The position numbers and the translations under genes were made by a program. The notes under the pieces were generated by a model, which ran no database searches, was not told where the DNA came from, and was given only the letters and a program-made list of their open reading frames with translations. Shown here piece by piece: positions 45,336-54,761 of a DNA stretch of 64,000 bases; position 1 is the first letter of the stretch; every line of letters starts with the position of its first letter. Source of the stretch: Tetragonia tetragonoides (taxonomy: Eukaryota > Streptophyta > Magnoliopsida > Caryophyllales > Aizoaceae); NCBI GenBank assembly GCA_038025085.1, contig CM076149.1, forward strand, positions 42,311,001 to 42,375,000. Reading direction: 5' to 3'.

Positions 45336-47008
45336 CCGTAAGCCCGTAACAAAACTTCCTCATATTGAACAAATAAATTTTCAATTTTCATTTTACATAA
45401 GCTTGTATCCCTTTTCCACTAATATGAGAGAGGTAAGTTGTGAGTACTGGATATTAACTATTAAGACAAGTGCTGGTGATCACGGAGGGATTCCAAAACA
45501 AAATTATTATATGTTAAGTGAAATATTCCAGCTGGGACTCGATTTGGTGAACGAACCCAGTCGCCCCTCTCCAGATTTCTGGATTCACAAATCAGGCCAA
45601 TTTATTCCAACTTCTCGCTCCCCAAGGCCTCACCAGCCTTTTATTCCCACTTCTTCCAGCACATGGGTTAGAAACTATCAAACTAGTCACTTCAACAGCA
45701 GCAGCAAACTGGTAACAAGCTGCAATTACCTTCTGTTGCATTGAACATCCTCTTCCCTCACTTATGACAGGGTCCATTACCTCTCTCTTACCCAAAGATA
45801 CAGAAACCCAAACACAACCAGCCCTCTTTTAAGTATACTACTACTATTTTTCTCAACAAACCACCAATCAATAAGGATACAAAATTCTAGTACACTAAAT
45901 CTCATTAACCCAGGGTCCATCTCATAACTACAGGTGCAATAAAGGATGAATCCACTAACTGCCCCAAACTACATTATGAAGTATCTTGCCACTTAATTTG
46001 GGTTACATCTTACTGATAGACAAATGAAGTAAGTGTGGATTTGGAATTGATCCAATAATAATTCATTAACCCCAGAATTGATGAACTTCAAATAAGATCC
46101 ACAACCCTTTTGAATAAAATTCCTTTCCTTCCCTTCCTTCCTCTCCTTACACTCCAAATTTCAACCACAATCATACATTTTGTGGCAAAATCTTGTTTAT
46201 TTAAAATACAGAATCCCACATCCAACTCCCAAATACAACCTCAACATCAACAAACTTACTAATGAAAACTTTCACATGATTCACATCCCAACCAATTTAA
46301 CAACAAGGAGCTATATAATGTTCACATATAACCAATTTAACAATAAGGAGCATATATTATATGTTCCTGTACCATACCAAAGAAAGCCTATCATGATCTT
46401 ACCCTTACCTGATGCTTATACATCAAAGATAACCTATTACGAGATACAGCAGCTCCTGTTGTAACACAAAGAGAGGCATTATAACATTGGGCAGCAACAT
46501 CCATCAAATTCCTGCATCACAAACAAAAACAAATAAGCTTATCTATCTCATGAAACAAAATAGAACCCAACCCATGAAGCACTTGATGGGTAAAAAATAG
46601 TTTCAATCAGAAATTACCATACAATATCACCAATTTAAGAAGACCATATAGCCCAATTTGCAATGTAATCATCAAAGTTTAGATAAAGAGTGCCTTTTTT
46701 TTCTTGTTGGCATTTCTACGAGCAGGTGGTGTGCGTAGCTTAACTGGTTTGCAGTTAAAAGGAAATGGGGAATTGCTTTGAGCCCACAAATCATGAATTG
46801 GAGCAAAGCTGAGTATGAATACATAAGCCCATGACCATACAGATGAATGGAATTATGAAATCAAGATTAGATTTCGAGCAATTGATTCTGGAGATTAGTG
46901 GGTTACATTTCATGTGCTTGGTTTGCGTTTGTTTGAACTCAGGAAAGTATTCGCATTATGCTAAACAACAGAGAGAGACCCTATTGAAATATTGAAACAA
47001 ATTGACTC

Positions 47009-47010
<2 letters not shown>

Positions 47011-47066
<56 letters not shown>
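47011..47066. repeat. GA dinucleotide microsatellite
   Basis: Twenty-eight GA repeats directly after the splice donor of the APO1 leader exon, on the intron side (CT on the sense strand). It gives rise to a spurious Leu-Ser frame. Confidence 0.95.
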
Positions 47067-47070
<4 letters not shown>

Positions 47071-47189
47071 CTGAAAATGGTGGTGGGCAGATTGGGAGCA
47101 AAGGTGGGTGGGGTTAGCACTGAACAGTTGGAAAAATGGAGAGAGAGAGGATGATTTGTAGACTGTAGTGGGACATTTCATTTGATACT

Positions 47190-48483
47190 TAATTTATTTA
47201 TTTATGTTTTTGAATTCCAAATTAGTGTCATTTAATTTATCAAATATTGCACTCTAGGTCAAACAGTGCAATTATCATTTTTTTTCCCGTAGATATAATA
47301 TCATTAATTTAACTGAGTGTGTTCTTTTTCACTAACTAAAACCGTTAATAGGCAGAAAAAAAAATTCCAGCTACGGACTCTAACAAGAAAAATGGTCGCA
47401 CCACAAAAAGAAGGTCAAAGAATAAGAACTCGCTTTTGAACTAACCTTACATGGATCTACCTGCCAACAAGCAACAAAAGTTCAAGACTAACTAAGCATT
47501 CGTTCGGAGTTTACATGGGATAGGGGCATAGGGCTTACTTTCCTATATTATGTTATGATGGATAGGTTGGCCGCATGTACATTGTTCAATCAATTCAGTC
47601 ATGTGATATTCTTTTTCACCGATGCATTACTATTCAGTTCAGTTCAATCCGTTCAATTCGATATTCTCCTTTTTCATTGATATATCACTATTCACTTAGT
47701 TTAGTTCATTAGAATTTAGTCCATTAGGTTTGAAAGATGGATTATGATGTTGTTGATGTACATGCTACTCCATACCTTATGCTTGGAATTAGAGCTGGTA
47801 AAAACTGACCCGACCCGATGACCGATCCGAACCCGACTCGCCACAGACCCGATCCGACAAAATCCCAACCTGAAATGACCCAACCCGTTTTGATCCGAAA
47901 CCGAAACGATCCGACTCGGACCCGAATGTTGTGAGACAATATTTGTCAAACGTGTTGGGTAACACCAAATCGAGCCGGTTTTTGACCCAATGTATTCGAC
48001 CACTATTTAACCCGATCTGTATTTGACCCAACCCATATTCAACCCAACCCATATTTGACCGACGGAAATCCAACCCGACGGACCCGTTTATCAGGTCTAC
48101 TTGGAATGCCCAACTACCAATTATAGGAGCAAGCAAAGGGGCCACCAGAATCGATCTTGAAAACCTTTTGGTCAACTGACCATAATACCATTTATCCATT
48201 TGTCTTGCACGGAAAAACATAATCAGATTCGTATACAACCGTCTCTACCAAAAATAACTACATTATTATGCTAATACTATACGGACGCAAAATATTATTT
48301 TTACGGCTAGAAATTCATAAAAATTTGTATAAGGCGGTTTCAAGATAAGACCCTCAAATATGCATAATATCATAATGACGTTATGATTAGCTCGAATTGC
48401 AATTGCGGCGATCAAATCTAACCCAATTTAAAGATGTCACACCAATTAAATATAATTTACTTTAAACATCAACCATATACTAA
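47190..48483. other. Intergenic DNA with GACCCG-rich tract
   Basis: No gene. About 47795-48105 is a GACCCG-rich member of the dispersed family (GACCCGATCCGAC-like). About 48115-48185 is the partner of 2290-2370. Confidence 0.5.
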
Positions 48484-48744
48484 AGCTCTGTTGATTCACC
48501 TTCATTTTACTTAAAATCAGTACAGTTTAGTCCAGTTTATGTGTAATTTTATTACTCATATAACTTTTTATTCCGAAATAATTTCATGATAAAAATTATG
48601 TCATCAGAAAGATCTCAAAGCATACTTTCAAATGAGTCCAATATTGATTATGTTTGGATGAATTTTAAATGATTAACGGTCAAGTTCAAAAAATCAATTA
48701 AGTACAGTTCAGTTCAATTTTATCCATGTGAATCAAACAGAGCC
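48484..48744. mobile_element. Tourist-like MITE (261 bp, TAA duplication)
   Basis: The ends AGCTCTGTTGATTCAC and, reversed, GGCTCTGTTTGATTCAC are inverted repeats flanked by TAA (48481-48483 and 48745-48747), the PIF/Harbinger target. The core matches the decayed copy near 34265-34410. Confidence 0.82.
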
Positions 48745-49122
48745 TAAGCATTAACCCAACAAAGAAACACGTGTTAAGCTTTTTTTTTTTTTTTTTTTGG
48801 GATAATTAATACTACATGTTCAGATTTCTTTCATAATGCCCTGAAATTGGTTGATGGCCACCAGCCCACCACATTAGGTGAATTCCTCGAGTAGATGCAT
48901 AGTTGCACAGATAATATGCCAAATTTATCCTGTGTAAATAGTGTAATCACAAGAAATTGTAATAATTCCAGATATCAATACAAGTTTCACACAAAATCTT
49001 CAACTGAACGTGAGCATTACAAGTACTACCACTATACTCGGAAGATAAAGAAGAATAGTGCATAGCAGATGGTTAAACTGTTAAAGTATGTGCTCTAGAG
49101 ATTAAACCTTTGGGGTATATAT

Positions 49123-49388
49123 CTATCGCGTTTGTGAATCAAACTTTCTCCTTGATCCTGTCCGATAATATGGAGTTTCATCTATTGTATTTTTGACATA
49201 CTCGATGAACTCCGGGTGTGTTCTATGAACTCTAGGGGGGCGGTTTGGTGTAACGGGTGGCGGAGCTTCTACAAACCAACATAGCAAGATAAGGATCATT
49301 ATCACTAACACAATAGAAGCCCAAACTACTGGCATGTACTGATCTTCGTAATATGATCCGTTGATTGCATCTAGCTCCACTCTCTGAC
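49123..49388 (-). pseudogene. GP210 nucleoporin, last exon (TM and C-terminal tail)
   Basis: After an acceptor TTGAACAG the exon encodes QRVELDAINGSYYEDQYMPV, a single transmembrane helix WASIVLVIMILILLCWFV, and a tail with PPPVTPNRPPR and EFIEYVKNTIDETPYYRTG. This is the C-terminal end expected of plant GP210, the membrane anchor of the nuclear pore. It is 5.4 kb from the last recognisable upstream exon, with a decayed copia element between and no room for the roughly 1,300 residues missing. It is therefore the far end of a gene with its middle deleted. Confidence 0.72.
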
Positions 49389-49395
49389 CTGTTCA

Positions 49396-50032
49396 ATTGG
49401 ATACCATGTGCACCCAGAAAGTAAATCGAATATGACTGAAAAGCATTAAATGCATGACTAACAGCCTAAATGAGTGCCCTCAAGTATTCATGTAAATTAA
49501 TGTAAGACACCTCAAGATCATAAATAGGCTTACCAATGGTTAATAGTGTAAATATGAGTTTTTCCTTGAAAGGCACTGGTTTTAGTACCTTGACCTACAG
49601 ACAACAAGAAAAGCACAAAACGTCAAGAGTGATAAAATACTATTGCGGCAAGGTGGCGACTGCGGCGGAGATCCGGCCATTCAAAGTCGCCGACCAATAC
49701 TCCGGCATTAACCTTAGTCCACATGCAATGGTGGTAAGTTATCGGGCTAGGTGAAAAAAAGTGTACAAAACATTGATCTGATGTTTCCTCATATTGCAAA
49801 TATTCTTTGTAAATTTGCACAAATAGAAAACACGCTATCAATGGGAATTCTGGGCAAATTGTTAGTATTAAACATGTGTTTCTCATTTTCCTTGTTTTCA
49901 ATAAAGATAATTCCAGAAAATGGTGCAAGTAAACACACCCACAATACCTATGTTGAAAGTTAAAAACACAATACAAAACAACAAAATCATTCTCCTTCTA
50001 TCCATCTTCCTCTCTCTAAAAAGCTAACACAT
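49396..50032. other. Unassigned stretch between GP210 tail exon and copia remnant
   Basis: About 49630-49735 has an exon-like plus-strand stretch (KVATAAEIRPFKVADQYSG, followed by GGTAAGTTATC), but I do not recognise it. A possible relic 5' LTR of the following copia element (TGTTGAAAG ... AGCTAACA) lies at about 49950-50031. Confidence 0.3.
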
Positions 50033-50816
50033 GGTATCATAGGCAGATACGCTCATAGGCGCATAGCCCTCTTGATCTTACAGGCAATATCAGGAGAAAA
50101 AAACAACAACAAAACAAAATAGACTCCAGCCAGTTCAACAATTCCTTCAATACATGTTTTCTCAGGAAAAAATTACGATTTCTGGTGTATCAAAATGAAG
50201 TTTCGTTGTTGTCTCAAGACTTTTGGAACTTGGGAGGTTGTGCACCAAGGGTATGAACCACCCAAAGAAGGTGAACAACTTACTGCTGATCAATAAAAGA
50301 AAGCGAAGGAGAAAATGTTTGACCTGTGATTATTCGAGAGGAGGTGAAAGAAAAGGAGCACTTCCACCAAGTCAAATCCGTAACAAAACCGATCATTTTG
50401 AAAAAAATTGTTAGAACAAGGGGATTTCTCCAGGTAGTGTCTAGAAGAAATTGGGCCATGAAGAGAAGGATTTTTGGCATAAAGATCAACGCCAAAGACA
50501 ACGTGACAGAGGCTGGTCTCTGAAGACCACATCTTTTATGCTTGTCAAGCTTCATTAGCAAACACTAATGATGTATGGGTCATCAACATGGTTACACAAA
50601 CCATATGACCAACAATCAAGGTATACTTACAGATATCGAAAGATTCATGTAGAGATAGGGAAGATGACTCTATTATTGAGTATGACGGATAAAGAACCAT
50701 TGCTATTCCAACAAAGATGGGAACTCTATATAAAAAATGTTTTTCTAATTCCTAACCTTGATCAGAATCTATTAGTGCTTCACATAGATGCAGAGTGAAA
50801 GGCAATTCATGTAATA

Positions 50817-51076
50817 CTCCCTCTATTTCTGAAAAACCTTAAGATTTTCTCTTCACGGTCTCCAATGCACTACTTTGACCATAAATATTTATATTTATAT
50901 GAATATATAAATTATACAAATATGATTTTCCAAAAGTACAATTTAAAATGAATCAAAACAATAGTATGTTTACGAACTCAAAAAATAACAATAGTATGTT
51001 TACATTGTAAATCCTTATATTTTCATAAATCAATGGTCAAAAAGTAAATTTTAAGGTTTTTCTAAAACGGAGGGAG
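50817..51076. mobile_element. Stowaway MITE (260 bp)
   Basis: Ends CTCCCTCTATTTCTGAAAAA and, reversed, CTCCCTCCGTTTTAGAAAAA, flanked by TA (50815-50816 and 51077-51078). It is nested in the decayed copia element. Confidence 0.9.
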
Positions 51077-51259
51077 TATTTATAACCGGCAAAGGAAGAA
51101 AATTCTCGAAATTCAAATGAAGAAAGAGCTTTTGACTTATGGCATTCCCCAGATGAAGATGCTAGACGGGATGATCATGATGATTCCTCGCTTTGGCACA
51201 TAAGACTAGGACAAATTTCATGCATTGCAGCTTTTGCATCCATAAGATGTGGTTAGAGA

Positions 51260-51623
51260 CAGGGCCGTTCCTAAGGTTTTTGAGGCCCTGGGGCGGGATA
51301 AAAATGAGGGCCCCTAAGTATGAATAACTTGTTTTATTGGCAAAAAATAAAATAAAATTTGGACCCCGTATTAGGAAATGAGGATATGAAGAATGAAAAA
51401 TTATTTTAAAATTATAGAAAAATGGGGGCCAAAGAGATTTGATCTCAAAATTTAATGTAGGTAAGGAGCAACACAACTCATTTCCAACCAAGGAACCAGA
51501 CCCTTTTTCATGTTTAGTATTTGCAATTTTTTTATTTATCTAAATTTGGCATTGTTGTTTGGGTCCTTTACAGACTGGGCCCTAGGCGGTCGCCCTTCTG
51601 GCCATCCCCTTGGGCCGACTCTG
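51260..51623. mobile_element. hAT-like MITE (364 bp)
   Basis: The left end CAGGGCCGTTCCTAAGG and right end, reversed, CAGAGTCGGCCCAAGG are imperfect inverted repeats of the CAGGGCCG type. The 8-bp flanks GTTAGAGA and GTTAGAAT agree at six of eight positions, fitting an aged hAT target duplication. It splits the integrase region of the copia remnant. Confidence 0.75.
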
Positions 51624-52362
51624 GTTAGAATTCTCCTTAGAACATCAAGTGTGTGAAGGACGTCAATTGGGGAAAATGCATTGTCAGTCATTTCCCTTAA
51701 ATGAAGCATGGAGAGACAAAGCGAAGGTCGAGTTGGTACCCACAGAGGTCTCCGGTCCTATGACAACTCTTACTGATAATCTCATAATCACAATAGGTAC
51801 TTCATCCTCTTTATTGATGATTTTATAAGGATGACTTGGGTTTATTTTCTCAAAGTGCCTACAGTTACTAACAAGTTCAAAGCTATGATCGAAAATGTAA
51901 GTGACTGCAGAATGAAGAGGACTACATCTGACGGCGGCAAAGAGTATACCTCAAGGGAGTTCGACAGATTCTGTGAAGATAAGGGTGTTCAACACCAACT
52001 TACAGCGAGTTAACATCTCAACAAAACATAGTATTTGAATGGAGGAATAGGACCACCATGGAGTTGGCGAAATGCATGTTGTTCGAGAAGAAAATGCCTA
52101 AAAGATTTTGGGCATTGTATCTTCTCAACCGATGTCCCACCAATGCAGGGATAAAACACCTTTGGAGTCTTGGACAAGACATAAACAAACTGTCAAACAT
52201 TTGAAATTGCTTGGATCGTTGGGTTACATTCATGAACCGGAGGAAAAAAGCCACGATTAAAAGAGAAAGCTAAGCTTATTGAATCATTTTGGGCTACAAT
52301 TCTTAGTCCAAAGGTTACAAGGTTTTCAATTTGAAAACTCAATAGCTAGGCGTTAGTAAAGA

Positions 52363-52631
52363 CATTTGTTATGTCCACTATTTCCAGTGGAGCCAAAAGC
52401 TTCTTTACTTTTTGGCTTCGGAATGTAATGGACTTAAGCAAAATGGCTCATAAAACTATCGGCACTTCTTATTCATTGTGAAGTTGTCGATGGCTGTCGC
52501 ACTTCGGATCTCGGGTCAAACGGAAACAACCTCTCTGTGAGACTCTCCCAGGGGTAAGGCTGCGTACAACCGACCCCCCCCTTACCCTGCCTAGGCGGGA
52601 GCCTCTTTGGAGGCATTGGGGTAATGTTGAT
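52363..52631 (+). mobile_element. SINE with 11-bp target duplication
   Basis: The 269-bp element has CGGATCTCGGGTCAAACGG (B-box-like), then GGGGTAAGGCTGCGTACAAC, the C-rich stretch, CCTAGGCGGGAGCCTC, TTTGGAGGCATTGGGGTAAT and a GTTGAT end. It is flanked by GTTAGTAAAGA (52352-52362 and 52632-52642). Related copies are at 11955-12235 and 45235-45335. Non-coding; moved by LINE machinery. Confidence 0.85.
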
Positions 52632-52644
52632 GTTAGTAAAGAGT

Positions 52645-53165
52645 GTTTTTACAAAGAAAAAGTATATTGATCAGAATTCAGAATTACAGCAAGAAAGAAC
52701 AAGAAGTCCTCAGAAAACAAAAGAGCTATTTATAGACCTGCCCAATGTCTTTGTATTTTTGAAATACTATAACACCTAAAGGCCCCTGCCGCTCTAGACC
52801 ATAAAGAAGCTAAGTAGGTGGCTCTACCCCATAGTAAATCAGAAGGTAGAGTAGCCCCAGTAAAAATCTGTGCATTTCTCTCCAACCTAAGGCACCAAAA
52901 CCCTGCTAAAACAGCCATTCTGCCAAAGCAGTCGTTTCTCCTTCCGCCAACCAAATCCCACAAATCGTATCTGCAGAAATTCCAAAACAGTAGCAGGACA
53001 AACCCATGGTTCCCCGAAAATTCCAAACAACCTACCCCAATGCAATTAAGAAGAAAAGGTGCAAAACAACAATGTAGCATAATTTTTGAATGAGTACCCT
53101 CATAAAGAGATTTAGGTTGACCAACCTCAAAGGGAGAAGAGCACAAAGTATACAACCTCAGCAAA
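52645..53165 (-). pseudogene. L1 LINE ORF2 3'-end fragment
   Basis: The minus strand encodes WDLVGGRRNDCFGRMAVLAG, RLERNAQIFTGATLPSDLLW and ASLWSRAAGAFRCYSISKIQ, the usual region after the zf-RVT finger of plant L1 ORF2. Only this end is present, as in a 5'-truncated LINE. It is not from the same subfamily as the full-length element at 24731-31034. It lies in the decayed copia element, which resumes at about 53165. Confidence 0.7.
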
Positions 53166-54080
53166 GCCCTTCATGGGCTTACACAAGCTGCGCGGGCCTG
53201 GTCTAGCAGAATTGATGAGTATGAGTAGCTGCTAAAGCAAGTCTTTCAAAGAAACCCAATTGAGCTTACTTTGTATGTCCAACAAGCGAATCGGGTTTGA
53301 TGATGCTTTCACTATATGTTAATGATTTAATCATTACAGGGAATAATCAAGCTATGTTGATGTCGATGATGATTGCTAAATTCAAGAGGAATATGAAGAA
53401 ACAGTTCGAAATGACGGATCTAGGCTTAATGAACTTCCTTGGTCCAAATTAAGAAAAGTGAGGATGGCGTCTTTGTTTCTCAAAAGATTCAAGATGGACA
53501 ATAGCAAAGTTGTCTCAACACCATTTGTGGTGAATGAGAAACTCTCCAACAGTGATGGAGCTGAAAAACCTGATCCTAGAGTCAACAGAAGTCTGATTGG
53601 GTGTTTGTTGTAACTGAAAGCTTCGAGACCTGATCTAATGATCTCAGGAAATCTCGTCCAGAATTATGCAAGATCCTAGCCAACACCATTATGTCGCTTC
53701 TAAGAGAGTTCTAAGGTATCTCCGAGGAATAATTGAGTTAGGCATTTGCTGTAAACGAAAACAAAACTCAAAGTTGGTTTGATATACTGATTTTGATTGG
53801 GGAGGCCCACTAGCTGATATGAAAAGCACATCTCGCTATGCATTCACCCTTGGTAGTGGAGCATTTGCTTAGCAGCTAGTTGCTCAACCAATATAGCTCC
53901 TTGATTAACCGTTAATCAACCAATTTGGTTGCGGAGAACTCTCAAGGATATCGGGAGAGAATTTGGTGTACTGTACTTCCATAGAACACTTAATGGACAT
54001 CTTCACAAGGCGCTTCCAACACAAAAGTTAGAAGAGCTCAAAATGCAACTTGAAGTTTCAGAAGTAATTGTCAATGAGTG

Positions 54081-54761
54081 TTGAAACTGACAACTAATTT
54101 GAGACTAAGCTTCATTAGTTTAATCTCACAAGATTCCATAAGTTACATATAAGAGTTGCATGTAATAAGTGTAGGAGTTATGTCCATTAAATAAGGGTAG
54201 AGATGTTATGACTCCTAATTTACACCTCATCCGGACTATGAGCTCTAGATTCTTCCATAGAAGCACCTTCTCTTTTTGCCCATAAAATGAACACCTTCCG
54301 TACCCTTAACCTCACACTCACTTCGCCATTTGAACCCTTTCCCAAACTCCTCCTGGCTAATCCACGTGTTTCGAGATCTAAAAGGAGTAGAGCTTCATTT
54401 ACTAAGACTAGACTAGAGAATAACGGGAAAAAGATCTGAACAAGGTCTAGGTAGAACGGCAGGTTGTCCTGAACCAGTATGAACTCAATCTCAACCTCAT
54501 TACTAAACAGAGCATAGGCATACACAGAGGAAGTTCGCATAGGCAGTAGGCCCCAACCCCCAATAAAAATCACAAACATGTCTGCTGTTCTTTCCATCTT
54601 ATTACCATGTTACTCAGACTTGACTATAAGCATACAGAGGTGCGTGTGCAGACGGTAGGCCTTGGCTCGTGACTGAGAGATTTGTGCATGTCTCATAATA
54701 TCTAGCACCTAATGCATATTGAAAAATTGTTGATGTCTCATAATTTCTTGAATAAAAATAC
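54081..54761. other. Unassigned stretch next to GP210 exon 10
   Basis: A 125-codon minus-strand frame (54220-54597, MERTADMFVIFIGGWGL) has some hydrophobic character but no domain I recognise and no splice context. The likely 3' LTR of the copia remnant covers part of it. No further GP210 exon is visible. Confidence 0.35.

Larger units (their letters stand above)
44370..47190 (-). pseudogene. APO1: APO1-like gene (chloroplast, photosystem I accumulation), 3'-truncated
   Basis: APO1 is a plastid RNA-binding protein needed for splicing and photosystem I accumulation. Three exons are visible on the minus strand: a leader exon 47071-47181 with donor CAG|GTACCC, exon 46409-46511 with MDVAAQCYNASLCVTTG (ATG at 46504), and exon 44703 down to about 44375. 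The last carries the APO hallmark QNVDLPPVLPKDKKKPFPIP, then ARADKKLAQSGVEKPL, EPPKNGLLVPEL and VLDAWKDLI. Similarity stops there, so both Cys/His APO repeats that should follow are gone. About 140 of roughly 430 residues remain. The leader exon also opens a frame MKCPTTVYKSSSLSPFF that could be a transit peptide or an upstream ORF. Confidence 0.8.
50033..54080 (+). mobile_element. Decayed Ty1/copia element with several nested insertions
   Basis: A mutated primer site TGGTATCATAGGC (50033) is followed by gag remnants (YEPPKEGEQLTADQ near 50250), protease-region text near 50575-50800, integrase text (WVYFLKVPTVTNKFKAMIE, TSDGGKEYTSREFDRFCEDKG near 51835-52005), reverse transcriptase (LTQAARAW near 53180, LYVNDLIITGN near 53310-53345, EMTDLGLMNFLG near 53410) and RNase H (WGGPLADMKSTSRY near 53800). 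Stops and frameshifts are frequent and the active-site box reads YVND. A candidate 3' LTR starts TGTTGAAAC at 54079. It lies between the GP210 5' exons and last exon, in the opposite orientation. Confidence 0.85.

Noticed and set aside
46715..46790. tRNA gene suggested by TAGCTTAACTGG
   Set aside because: It resembles an A box, but no matching B box at the right distance and no cloverleaf can be drawn.
47011..47066. Ser-Leu repeat protein
   Set aside because: It is a GA microsatellite just inside an intron.
49536..49754. Plus-strand exon-like stretch with a GTAAGT donor
   Set aside because: The peptide is not recognisable and no partner exon or acceptor is convincing.
54220..54597. 125-codon minus-strand frame as a GP210 exon
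   Set aside because: The sequence does not fit the expected GP210 continuation and lacks a usable acceptor in the right phase.
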